The notes below the pieces were generated by a model that saw only the letters and a list, made by a program, of their open reading frames with translations, made no database searches and was not told the origin of the DNA. Shown one piece after another: positions 44,100 to 51,853 of a stretch of 64,000 nucleotides of DNA. The translations under genes were made by a program, and so were the position numbers. This DNA is from Prauserella rugosa (GTDB taxonomy: Bacteria; Actinomycetota; Actinomycetes; Mycobacteriales; Pseudonocardiaceae). Numbering within the stretch: position 1 is the first letter of the stretch; every line of letters begins with the position of its first letter. Where the stretch lies: the NCBI RefSeq assembly GCF_000719975.1, contig NZ_JOIJ01000004.1, positions 62,001-126,000 on the forward strand, written 5' to 3'.

Positions 44100-44606
44100 C
44101 TACCTCTGGTTGTCCGTGCCACCCTGGAAGAAGTCCAGGTTCTCGAAGTCCTCTTCCGGATACGGTTGACCGGTCGCTGGACGTGGCACGCTACGCCGCA
44201 CGGGCGGCGCCGCGTCCGGCGAGAGCTGCGGGCCACCGAACAACCGCGTATCGGCCGCGGTCACCGCGTTCAGCGCAGCAGTGTCGCCGAGACCTCTACG
44301 CACGACCTCGGCCTGCAACCGGGCCACTTCTGCTACCGCGGCAGCGATCGTCTGTCGTGCAGTGACCGACAACGTGGCCGGTGACGTCGCGGAGACCGCG
44401 GACGAGAACGTGATGTCCCGGATCTCGCCGCCGGGCCCTGCCACGACGGTCACAAGGCCGTCAGGGGAACTCACCTCGGCCCGCGCCTCTTTCAGCTCTT
44501 CTTCGAGCTGTCGATACGACTCGGCTCTGCGCACGTTGCCGGCCGCCATGGCTTCGACACCCTCGATGCGCCGGACCAGCTGACTCGCGTACTCGCTCAC
44601 GCTCAC
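44100..44606 (-). CDS. YbaB/EbfC family protein
   Basis: A 168-aa protein with a YbaB/EbfC-like core: a heptad-rich N-terminal helix (SYRQLEEELKEARAEVSSPD), then GLVTVVAGPGGEIRDITFSS and a second helix (TARQTIAAAVAEVARLQAEV). The Pro/Arg-rich C-terminal tail (RRSVPRPATGQPYPEED) is not typical of stand-alone YbaB nucleoid proteins but is seen in actinobacterial YbaB-like proteins near type VII genes. The start is the GTG at 44606. It is 4 bases from the lipoprotein gene. Confidence 0.78.
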   Translation of the reverse strand: MSVSEYASQLVRRIEGVEAMAAGNVRRAESYRQLEEELKEARAEVSSPDGLVTVVAGPGGEIRDITFSSAVSATSPATLSVTARQTIAAAVAEVARLQAEVVRRGLGDTAALNAVTAADTRLFGGPQLSPDAAPPVRRSVPRPATGQPYPEEDFENLDFFQGGTDNQR

Positions 44607-44645
44607 CCCTCGGTCACCGTTCCTGCGGTTCTCTCACAGCGTCGT

Positions 44646-45386
44646 TCAGTACTGCCGCGCTGCGCCGGACCACGCGGTCTCCGGAACCCGATCCACGATG
44701 TCGCAGCACATGTCCAGATACCTCACCAAGTTGTCCGGGTCACGGTAGGTACCTTCGTAGCGACCGGTGAAGATCTGGTTGCCGAGCATCGACACACGAT
44801 CTATCGATCTGCCCTGCGCCAGGATGTAATCCACAACGGCAGGATTGACAAAGATCTGCGCGAAGTTCTGATCCGTCGTGACGATCTCAAACTTCCGGTC
44901 CACGTCCGAGTTGCCGGTTCGGAAATTGTTCCAGCCGAGCGCCGTATTGACCGTCGCCGACAGCCCGTCACTCCTGTGCATCTCGAGCACTCCGCCGTAT
45001 CCGGGGACCATCACCCAGACTCGGTCATCCGGAGTACGTCGCCCGTCCGTCGTCAGCACCTCGAACTTTCCGGCCACGAAGAAGCGCCCCCGGTGTTGCC
45101 CACTGATCACCGCTGTGGCTGAGATCGCCTTCGCCGGACCGCGAAGCGACTGTCGGCGAGGCAGTTCGTATTGCTGCAGACAAGCCTGGTTGTACAGCTG
45201 GAGCGCCTGCTTCGGGTTGCCATCGACAACCCACCCGCGCCGAGAGGCCTCGACCGCGAGACGTGACTCGACGTCGGTCTCCGCGGCCGAGTTCTGGTTG
45301 CGCAGAAGCCGCATCATGGCCCACAACCCCAGGCCCATCAGCAGAATCCCGCCGACTGCTATCGCCACGCCCCACATCGGATGCAT
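44646..45386 (-). CDS. Single-pass membrane protein of a T7SS-type cassette
   Basis: A 246-aa protein with one N-terminal membrane helix (WGVAIAVGGILLMGLGLWAM) and a ~215-residue domain. That domain contains RLAVEASRRGWVVDGNPKQA and two long stretches, RGRFFVAGKFEVLTTDGR and RKFEIVTTDQNFAQIFVNPA, which look like a beta-rich fold. I do not recognise a named family; homologues of the DUF3137 kind have a similar layout, but I would not assign it. It lies between the LpqN-like and YbaB genes on one strand. Confidence 0.72.
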   Translation of the reverse strand: MHPMWGVAIAVGGILLMGLGLWAMMRLLRNQNSAAETDVESRLAVEASRRGWVVDGNPKQALQLYNQACLQQYELPRRQSLRGPAKAISATAVISGQHRGRFFVAGKFEVLTTDGRRTPDDRVWVMVPGYGGVLEMHRSDGLSATVNTALGWNNFRTGNSDVDRKFEIVTTDQNFAQIFVNPAVVDYILAQGRSIDRVSMLGNQIFTGRYEGTYRDPDNLVRYLDMCCDIVDRVPETAWSGAARQY

Positions 45387-45390
45387 GGTT

Positions 45391-45897
45391 TCACCGACCC
45401 GTTTCGAAGCGAACGGTCTCGATGAATGCCCGGAAGTCGGGGAGCAACTGCACGAACCGATCAGGAAGTGCGCTCAACGTGAAATGCAGCACGACACTGG
45501 AACGGCCGCTATTAGAACTCTGCAGCGCCATCAGTACCTGATACTGGACAACGGACACCCGCTCGCCACTCGGTAAGGACAACGGAAACCGAACGACCTG
45601 CGCCAGCACCGGCCCGTTCGACGTCGTCGACTCGTCGCGCTTTCCGCGCTTGATCTCACCAGCCGCCGCGCCTAGCTTCTCGACCAGCCCATCGGCGACA
45701 CTCACCAGCCCGTCGAACTCCGTGCACACCTCCGAGTTGATCGTGATGTTCGCGGCAAATCGGTCACCTGCAGCGGCACGGCTGAACGCGATAAACGCGA
45801 CCTCGCCGGCGTTGACCTCGTCCGGGTCCGCAGACGTCCAGCCATCAGGCAACGAAAACTCGATGGGCACGGGCAGTGTTGCAGCCATTGTCCTCAC
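45391..45897 (-). CDS. LpqN/DcrB-like protein without signal peptide
   Basis: A 168-aa protein homologous to the lipoprotein domain encoded at 43406-44095 (VPIEFSLPDGWTSADPDEVN against VPLSVTVPEGWSSVDPAQLG; DRFAANITINSE; LLPDFRAFIETVRFE) but with no signal sequence, so it is presumably cytoplasmic or co-exported. GTG 45897 overlaps the stop of the preceding Gly/Ala-rich gene (GTGA). Two paralogues, one anchored outside and one not, within a 2.5-kb stretch is unusual. Confidence 0.78.
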   Translation of the reverse strand: MRTMAATLPVPIEFSLPDGWTSADPDEVNAGEVAFIAFSRAAAGDRFAANITINSEVCTEFDGLVSVADGLVEKLGAAAGEIKRGKRDESTTSNGPVLAQVVRFPLSLPSGERVSVVQYQVLMALQSSNSGRSSVVLHFTLSALPDRFVQLLPDFRAFIETVRFETGR

Positions 45898-47291
45898 AAT
45901 CCCACCGCGTCGAGAGCACCGCTGACAGTGTTGCCGATTCCTTCGGCCACGTTACCTGCTACGTCACCAGCCGTATCGACGGCATCACTGGCGGCGTTTG
46001 CCACGGTTTCCGCCGTATCGGCAACGAAACCACCGGCGTCCTTCGCGAAATCGACAACGCCGCTCGGGTCAACGGCGAACTCGAAGCCAAGGGTCCCACC
46101 GATCCCCAGGGACGCCCCGAAACTCGCACCAATGTGAAACTTCCCATCCTCGCCCATACCGAACTGGGCGTCGGCTTCGGCACCAATACCGGCGCGTGCT
46201 CCTACTTCCACACCGCCCTTGACACCGCCGACCTCGGCCCCGATATCGGCGCTCACCTCACCACCCGCGAACGCACTGGCATTCGCGTTGACACCGGTAG
46301 CACCAGCTGAGAATCCGGCATCCGCTTTTCCACCGGCAAAGCCCTCGGCGTTGCCCGATACCGCGACGTGGTCCCCTATCCGCTGTTCTCCGCTGAGGCC
46401 ACCTTTCGCCAGGTATGCCTCCGCCGATGCACCTGCGGAGACGCCCAGGTTGCTGCTGGTAAAGGTGGCATCGGCGTTGGCCCCGAGGATTCCCCCCGAC
46501 ATGCTTCCCTCACCGGAGAAAATCCCCGACTTGTAGTCCCCGCCGAGCTCACCCTCCAGAAAGGCCACACCTGCCTCGGCCTCGTATGTCTCCTCGTTGA
46601 CATCGACGCCGAGATCTTCGAGAACGGCCTTCGTCTTGTCGTGGAGCATTCCGTCCGAGACATCACCGTTCCCGTATCGATAGCTCCGACCTGCACGACC
46701 GTGGTCGATCCGGCCTTTTGCGTCGTCGTCGCGATTCTGATTACCGAACCTTCGATCGCGAAGCCGGCCCTCGTCCTCGCTGGTCTCACCTCTCGCGGCG
46801 CGATCGCCGGCCTCGGAAACCTTCACCCGCGCGTTGTTCAAGACCAGCTGAGCTTCCTGCGCCAGCCCCGCGCCGGGATCCTGGAAAGACCCTGGCGGAG
46901 CGCCTCCACCTGACGCAGCGGCCTGGACTGCGTTGTTGTGCTGCGCCGTCGCCGCCCGCGTCGCCGCCTGGGCTTGTAGGTACATCTCGATTGCGCGCTG
47001 CGCCTCGCCGTGCCCCCAGTTCAGATACTCGGCATACTCGGCGAGCGCATGGCCTCTACGGTCGAAGCCCGCGATGGTCTCGAACCACCGAGGTGGTTCG
47101 AGACCGAACTCTTGACGGAACGTCGACGCCGCATCCCCGGTCCAATCACCGGGATCGACGCTCTGTAGCTCGCTACCAGCTCGACCGACCTTGTCAATGT
47201 TCGCAACCAGCGACCGAAGATCCGCTGCGATCGACTCGGGGCTGCCCGGGATCAGCTCTCGGGGATTTGTGGTTTGCCCTAGCTCCGCCAT
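45894..47291 (-). CDS. Putative T7SS-secreted Gly/Ala-rich protein
   Basis: A 465-aa protein. The N-terminal ~130 residues look like an ESX substrate helical hairpin (PESIAADLRSLVANIDKVGR, DPGDWTGDAASTFRQEFG with a WxG-like turn). A charged linker follows (RDRRFGNQNRDDDAKGRIDH), then a ~200-residue repetitive Gly/Ala/Ser beta-type region (FAGGKADAGFSAGATGVNAN). The C-terminus is an amphipathic Ala/Val/Asp repeat (ADTAETVANAASDAVDTAG). No toxin or enzyme motif is visible. It overlaps the next gene (GTGA). Confidence 0.75.
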   Translation of the reverse strand: MAELGQTTNPRELIPGSPESIAADLRSLVANIDKVGRAGSELQSVDPGDWTGDAASTFRQEFGLEPPRWFETIAGFDRRGHALAEYAEYLNWGHGEAQRAIEMYLQAQAATRAATAQHNNAVQAAASGGGAPPGSFQDPGAGLAQEAQLVLNNARVKVSEAGDRAARGETSEDEGRLRDRRFGNQNRDDDAKGRIDHGRAGRSYRYGNGDVSDGMLHDKTKAVLEDLGVDVNEETYEAEAGVAFLEGELGGDYKSGIFSGEGSMSGGILGANADATFTSSNLGVSAGASAEAYLAKGGLSGEQRIGDHVAVSGNAEGFAGGKADAGFSAGATGVNANASAFAGGEVSADIGAEVGGVKGGVEVGARAGIGAEADAQFGMGEDGKFHIGASFGASLGIGGTLGFEFAVDPSGVVDFAKDAGGFVADTAETVANAASDAVDTAGDVAGNVAEGIGNTVSGALDAVGL

Positions 47292-48112
47292 CAGAACTCC
47301 ACATCCCCGGTGTCGGCCGAAGCCGCATCGCTGCCAGCCAGACGACGCGCTGTCTCCGGGCTCATGACTCCGTCCGTGCCCGCGCCGGACGCTTCCTCAG
47401 TCACGGCGGATTCCTTCGCCTCGGGCATGACGCCACCGGTGAAGCCACCACCGGGAATCTCTTCGTTCGCGCCAGCCGTGTGCTGCTCGACGGCTTCCGC
47501 CTTAGTCTCCGCCGACAGCCCGCCGGTGAAGCCCCCTCCGGGTATGCCTTCCTGCGCTTCGACCGTGCCCGACCCAGCGTCGCCGCCGTCGAGAATGTCG
47601 CGAATTCCGCCAGTCAATCCACCTGCGACGATGCCTTCGTCGCCGAATGCGCCGGCATTCGCGCCGATCGCGATACCGCCACCGAGTCCGCTGCTCTGCA
47701 ACGAGCCACCGATCTTCCCAATGGCCGCGGTGGTCTCCGCGTCACTCTCGATGTACCGCGAGGCGGCAGAACGTAGCTGGTCGCCACGCTCCATCGCCAC
47801 CTCAGGCAAACGCTGCACGTCGCGCCTGGCTTCTTCAATGAAGGCGGCCCAGCTGCCTTGCACACCAGGATGGCCGTAATCGCCACTCGGACCGTGCCAC
47901 GGTCCATTCAGGACATCAGTCACGACATCGTCGATCGTGCCCGCGGCCTGTTGCAAGCTATCGAATAGGGCGTTGAACCCTCCACGAGACCCCTCCCCCG
48001 AGATCCCGGGGCGCTTCTTACTGCACCCCAGTGAATATCCCCGCGCGATGGTGTCGTATTCGATCTTCGCGTGCGCCGACCGAACCGCGAATATCACCCG
48101 AAAGAACCACAT
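47291..48112 (-). CDS. T7SS-associated helical protein with repeated IPGGGFTGG motif; start uncertain
   Basis: A protein of up to 273 aa. A helical segment (DSLQQAAGTIDDVVTDVLNG, PWHGPSGDYGHPGVQG, AAFIEEARRDVQRLPEVAME) looks like an ESX-associated WXG100/EspC-type domain. A low-complexity C-terminus repeats IPGGGFTGG at about residues 190 and 219. The first ~40 residues to MWFFRVIFAV are basic and odd. The best ribosome binding site (GGGGAGGGG) serves a GTG at 47985 that is out of frame, so an indel near the 5' end is possible. First gene of the cassette. Confidence 0.6.
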   Translation of the reverse strand: MWFFRVIFAVRSAHAKIEYDTIARGYSLGCSKKRPGISGEGSRGGFNALFDSLQQAAGTIDDVVTDVLNGPWHGPSGDYGHPGVQGSWAAFIEEARRDVQRLPEVAMERGDQLRSAASRYIESDAETTAAIGKIGGSLQSSGLGGGIAIGANAGAFGDEGIVAGGLTGGIRDILDGGDAGSGTVEAQEGIPGGGFTGGLSAETKAEAVEQHTAGANEEIPGGGFTGGVMPEAKESAVTEEASGAGTDGVMSPETARRLAGSDAASADTGDVEF

Positions 48113-48202
48113 CGTCCGGAGAGTCCGGTGCCGACGACCATGCGGGGGTTCACGGTCGAAAACAAGGCACCGTCCGCCGGCGGCGATGGATTCGGCCGTG
48201 AA

Positions 48203-48781
48203 TCACAGCTCGCCTTCGAGCGGCTGACCGTCGACCTTCGCGTAGATATTGACGTTGCCCGATTCCGGATCAGCTTCGGTCACCCTGATCGTCACACCGA
48301 AGCGCGTGCCCTGCGGGTTGGTGAGCACGCATCGCGTCTGTGCGCCGACCTCGGCCGCGACACTCTCGGGACAGCTCACGGTGCCGACATCCCGCCGCAG
48401 CTGCTGGCTGAGCATCTGGCCTGCCGCCTGCTCGAGCCCCGCCTTGTCGATCTCCCCCGTCGCCGGCGCGTCCCGGGCAACGACGTCGAGCTTGGCCCGG
48501 TCGTTGTCTCCGACCTCGGTGACGGTGACGTTCACGTCGTACTCGGTGCCGTCCTCGGCAGTCGCTGTGCACGTGGTCTTGGCGTCGACCTCGGCGTCGA
48601 CGTCCTCCGGACACGTGACGTCCTTCGGCCGCTGGCCTTTCTCGGACAGCACACCCATCGCCTGCTCGGCCACCTCGTCCTTGCCGATGGTCGAACCCAC
48701 GGACACCTCGACCGAGCACGCGGACAACCCCAGCACGGTGAGGACGGCGGGCAGGGCGACGACGCCGGCAAGACGGGACAC
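48203..48781 (-). CDS. Lipoprotein with two DUF4333 domains
   Basis: A 192-aa secreted lipoprotein: signal MSRLAGVVALPAVLTVLGLS with lipobox LSAC, then two tandem DUF4333 domains. The first runs KDEVAEQAMGVLSEKGQRPK to about residue 100 (KDVTCPEDVDAEVDAKTTCT). The second begins DKAGLEQAAGQMLSQQLRRD (GTVSCPESVAAEVGAQTRCV). Each domain has a cysteine pair likely to form a disulfide outside the cell. Function unknown; DUF4333 is nearly restricted to actinobacteria. Confidence 0.88.
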   Translation of the reverse strand: MSRLAGVVALPAVLTVLGLSACSVEVSVGSTIGKDEVAEQAMGVLSEKGQRPKDVTCPEDVDAEVDAKTTCTATAEDGTEYDVNVTVTEVGDNDRAKLDVVARDAPATGEIDKAGLEQAAGQMLSQQLRRDVGTVSCPESVAAEVGAQTRCVLTNPQGTRFGVTIRVTEADPESGNVNIYAKVDGQPLEGEL

Positions 48782-48942
48782 GGTGCGTCCTCCTCATGGG
48801 TGACCCGGCCGGCGGTCGGCGGGTCGGCGGGTCGGGACGTGGGGCAGGCAGGGACCCCGTTCGGACTTCCTCCTCGGCGCCCCACCGAGCACCCCAGCGA
48901 CAACCACAGCACGCAAGGGCGAACAACCAGAAACACACGGTT

Positions 48943-48984
48943 GCCGGGCGCCGCGACGGCTGAATCCGGCAGGCAGCGCCCGGC
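48943..48984 (-). terminator. Candidate ftsY terminator hairpin
   Basis: Inverted repeat GCCGGGCGC (48943-48951) and GCGCCCGGC (48976-48984), perfect 9-bp arms with a 24-base loop, immediately downstream of the ftsY stop. On the minus strand the 3' arm is followed by AACCGTGTGTTTC, only weakly T-rich. The rest of the 209-bp gap to the DUF4333 gene contains GTCGGCGG-type simple repeats and nothing coding. Confidence 0.45.
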
Positions 48985-48990
48985 GGGACG

Positions 48991-50508
48991 TCAGTCCAGC
49001 AGAGCGTCGACGAACGCGGACGGTTCGAACGGCGCCAGGTCGTCGGGCCCCTCGCCGAGTCCGACGAGCTTGACCGGCACACCGAGCTCGCGCTGCACCT
49101 GGAAGACGATGCCGCCCTTCGCGGTGCCGTCGAGCTTCGTGAGCACCACACCGGTGACGTCGACGACCTCGGAGAACACGCGCGCCTGCGCCAGGCCGTT
49201 CTGACCGGTCGTCGCATCGAGCACGAGCAGCACCTCGTCGACCTTCGCCTGCTTCTCCACGACGCGCTTGACCTTGCCCAGCTCATCCATCAGGCCGGTC
49301 TTGGTGTGCAGTCGGCCCGCCGTGTCGACGAGAACCGCGTCGACCCCGGCGTCCACGCCGCGCTTGACCGAGTCAAAGGCCACCGACGCCGGGTCCGCAC
49401 CTTCCTTGCCACGCACGACCTCGGCACCGACCCGCTGCGACCAGGTCTCCAACTGATCGGCGGCCGCAGCGCGGAACGTGTCGGCCGCTCCGAGCAGAAC
49501 CTGCCTGCCCTGCGCGACCAGCACACGCGCCAACTTGCCCGTGGTCGTCGTCTTTCCGGTGCCGTTGACGCCGGCGATCAGGACGACCGCCGGCTGCTTG
49601 GCACCGTCGACCGTGTGCGGCAACGCATGCACCGAGCGGTCCGCCTCCGGCCACAACGCCTGCGTGAGCACGTCGTGCAGCGCGGTCCGCGCCTCGGCGG
49701 CAGTGCGCACGCCGCGAGTGGACAGCTCCTCGCGCAGCTTCTCGACGATCTCCGTGGTCGTCGAGGCGCCGAGGTCGGCGACGAGCAGCGTGTCCTCGAT
49801 CTCCTCCCACGAATCCTCATCCAAATCGCCCGCACCCAGCAGGCCGAGCAGCCCCTGGCCGAGCGCCGAACGCGACTTCGACAGCCGCCCGCGCAGCCGC
49901 TCGATACGGCCAGCCGCGGGTTCGGGCTCCTCCACCGCAGCGGGCGCGGGCTCGTGCTTCTCCGGCTCCTGCTTGCCCGGAGCCTCCTCCGCCGGGGCCG
50001 TGCCGGTCGGAGCCCCAGCCGCCGGAGCTGTGTCGGCCGGGGCTGTGGCTGTGCCGGCCGGAGCCGTGTCGGCCGGTTCCTGCTCAGCAGGCTGGTCCTC
50101 GGTGTCGGGCAGGCCGACATCGACGATGTCCCGCCGTGGCGCGTCCCGTGGCACGGATGCGTCGTCGCCGACCCCGGGTTGACCGTCGACCTCGGTGCGT
50201 TCTTCGACGGGATGCACCGGAGGCTCCGGCACGTCCGCCTGCTTCTCCTCCGTCGGAGTGGCGCTTGCGGTGTCGGCAGCGTCAGCGGTGTCCGCGGAGC
50301 CGGACGCCGTACCGCCCGGCGCGAGCGAGATGCCACCACCGGCGGTGTATCCGCCGCCCTTCGGGGCCTCCTTCTCCTTGTCCCTGTCGCGCTCGAGGCT
50401 GATCCTGCGCTTGCGCTGCAGCGTCAGCCCCGCCACGAGGGCGACCACCAGCACGGCGGCCACGACGACAACGATCCAGATCACGGCTGTGTTCGACACG
50501 GTCGCCAT
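48991..50508 (-). CDS. ftsY: SRP receptor FtsY
   Basis: A 505-aa SRP receptor GTPase. N-terminal membrane helix AVIWIVVVVAAVLVVALVAG, then a ~190-residue acidic, Pro/Ala-rich A domain containing repeats such as DTAPAGTATAPADTAPAAG. The NG domain follows with LLVADLGASTTTEIVEKLRE, GVNGTGKTTTTGKLARVLVA, DTAGRLHTKTGLMDELGKV, DATTGQNGLAQARVF and TKLDGTAKGGIVFQV. The TM-anchored N-terminus is typical of actinobacterial FtsY. smc lies about 3 kb away with anmK and the symporter in between. Confidence 0.97.
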   Translation of the reverse strand: MATVSNTAVIWIVVVVAAVLVVALVAGLTLQRKRRISLERDRDKEKEAPKGGGYTAGGGISLAPGGTASGSADTADAADTASATPTEEKQADVPEPPVHPVEERTEVDGQPGVGDDASVPRDAPRRDIVDVGLPDTEDQPAEQEPADTAPAGTATAPADTAPAAGAPTGTAPAEEAPGKQEPEKHEPAPAAVEEPEPAAGRIERLRGRLSKSRSALGQGLLGLLGAGDLDEDSWEEIEDTLLVADLGASTTTEIVEKLREELSTRGVRTAAEARTALHDVLTQALWPEADRSVHALPHTVDGAKQPAVVLIAGVNGTGKTTTTGKLARVLVAQGRQVLLGAADTFRAAAADQLETWSQRVGAEVVRGKEGADPASVAFDSVKRGVDAGVDAVLVDTAGRLHTKTGLMDELGKVKRVVEKQAKVDEVLLVLDATTGQNGLAQARVFSEVVDVTGVVLTKLDGTAKGGIVFQVQRELGVPVKLVGLGEGPDDLAPFEPSAFVDALLD

Positions 50509-50641
50509 CCTCCCACTGGCCTAATCTCCGATCGGTATACCCCTGGCACGCGGCGTGAGAAGTTAACGGTCTCGCATACATCGCAGCCAGAATCCCACCG
50601 AACGTGTTGCGCACATCAACTGATTGGACTAGACCACTCTC

Positions 50642-51844
50642 GTGTCCCCTTCGCTCCGTGTTGCCGGGTTGCTCTCCGGCACGTCCGTGGACGGCATCGA
50701 CGTCGCCATCGCCGAGATGACCGTCGACCCGGCCTCCGGCGACCTCGTCCTCACGCCGCGCGGCCAGTGGGAACGCCCATATCCCGACGATCTCCGCGCC
50801 GACCTGCTCGCCGCCCTTCCCCCGGCCGCGTGCAGTGCCGAACAGCTGGCCAAGCTCGACACGCGGGTCGGCCAGGCGTTCGCCGACGCCGTCACGTACG
50901 CCGAGCAGCAGGACGGAGCGGTCGACGTCGTCGCCTCGCTCGGGCAGACCGTCTTCCACTGGATCTCCGATGGCCGCGCGCTGGGCACCCTGCAGATCGG
51001 CCAGCCCGCGTGGATCGCCGAGCGCACCGGCCGCCCCGTGGTGTCGGACCTGCGCGTGCGCGACGTCGCCGCGGGAGGTCACGGAGCACCGCTGGCGAGC
51101 ACGCTCGACACCTTGCTGCTGCGCACGGTCGCCGACGCCGAAGGTGCCCCGGCGGTCGCCCTGAACATCGGCGGGATCAGCAACATCACGGTGGTCCCGC
51201 CCGATACGCCCGACGTGGTCGCCTACGACACCGGACCGGGCAACGCCCTGCTCGACCTGGCCGCCGCACAGGTCACCGGCGGTGCCCAGCACAGTGACGT
51301 CGACGGCGCGCTCGCCGCGCGAGGACGTGTCCGCCACGACCTGCTGGACACACTCCTGGCCGACCCGTACTACGCGGCCGCACCGCCGAAGACCACGGGC
51401 AAGGAGCACTTCCACCGCGCGTACCTGGACGACGCGCTCTCCGGCCTCCCCGCCGTCGACGACACCGACCTGCTGGCCACCCTCACCGAGCTCACCGCAG
51501 TGACGATCGCCGACGCGTGCGCCCGGCACGGCGCGACGACCGTGTACGCATCCGGCGGCGGCGTCCGCAATCCGACGCTGATGCGCTCGCTCGCGGCCCG
51601 GCTGACCGTGCGGACGAGCGACGAACTGGGCCTGCCGCCCGATGCCAAGGAGGCGTATCTGACCGCGGTGCTGGGCTGGCTGTCCTGGCACGGCCTCGCG
51701 GGCACCGTGCCGAGCGCGACGGGTGCCGACGGGCCCCGGGTCCTCGGCAGCATCACCCCCGGTGAGCGACCGCTCGCCCTCCCGACCCCACCAACGTCGC
51801 CGATTTCGCGGCTGAGGGTGGCCAACCCGCGCGAGACACGGTAG
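50642..51844 (+). CDS. anmK: Anhydro-N-acetylmuramic acid kinase
   Basis: Opens and phosphorylates 1,6-anhydro-MurNAc to MurNAc-6-phosphate in cell-wall recycling. The 400-aa protein has N-terminal GLLSGTSVDGIDVAIAEM (ATP loop/catalytic region), SLGQTVFH, RDVAAGGHGAPLASTLD, VALNIGGISNITVVP, VAYDTGPGNALLDLAAAQVT and YASGGGVRNPTLM. GTG 50642 gives MSPSLRVAGLL. It is followed 9 bases later by an SSS symporter gene, a probable operon. Confidence 0.96.
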   Translation: MSPSLRVAGLLSGTSVDGIDVAIAEMTVDPASGDLVLTPRGQWERPYPDDLRADLLAALPPAACSAEQLAKLDTRVGQAFADAVTYAEQQDGAVDVVASLGQTVFHWISDGRALGTLQIGQPAWIAERTGRPVVSDLRVRDVAAGGHGAPLASTLDTLLLRTVADAEGAPAVALNIGGISNITVVPPDTPDVVAYDTGPGNALLDLAAAQVTGGAQHSDVDGALAARGRVRHDLLDTLLADPYYAAAPPKTTGKEHFHRAYLDDALSGLPAVDDTDLLATLTELTAVTIADACARHGATTVYASGGGVRNPTLMRSLAARLTVRTSDELGLPPDAKEAYLTAVLGWLSWHGLAGTVPSATGADGPRVLGSITPGERPLALPTPPTSPISRLRVANPRETR

Positions 51845-51853
51845 GAGAGACCA

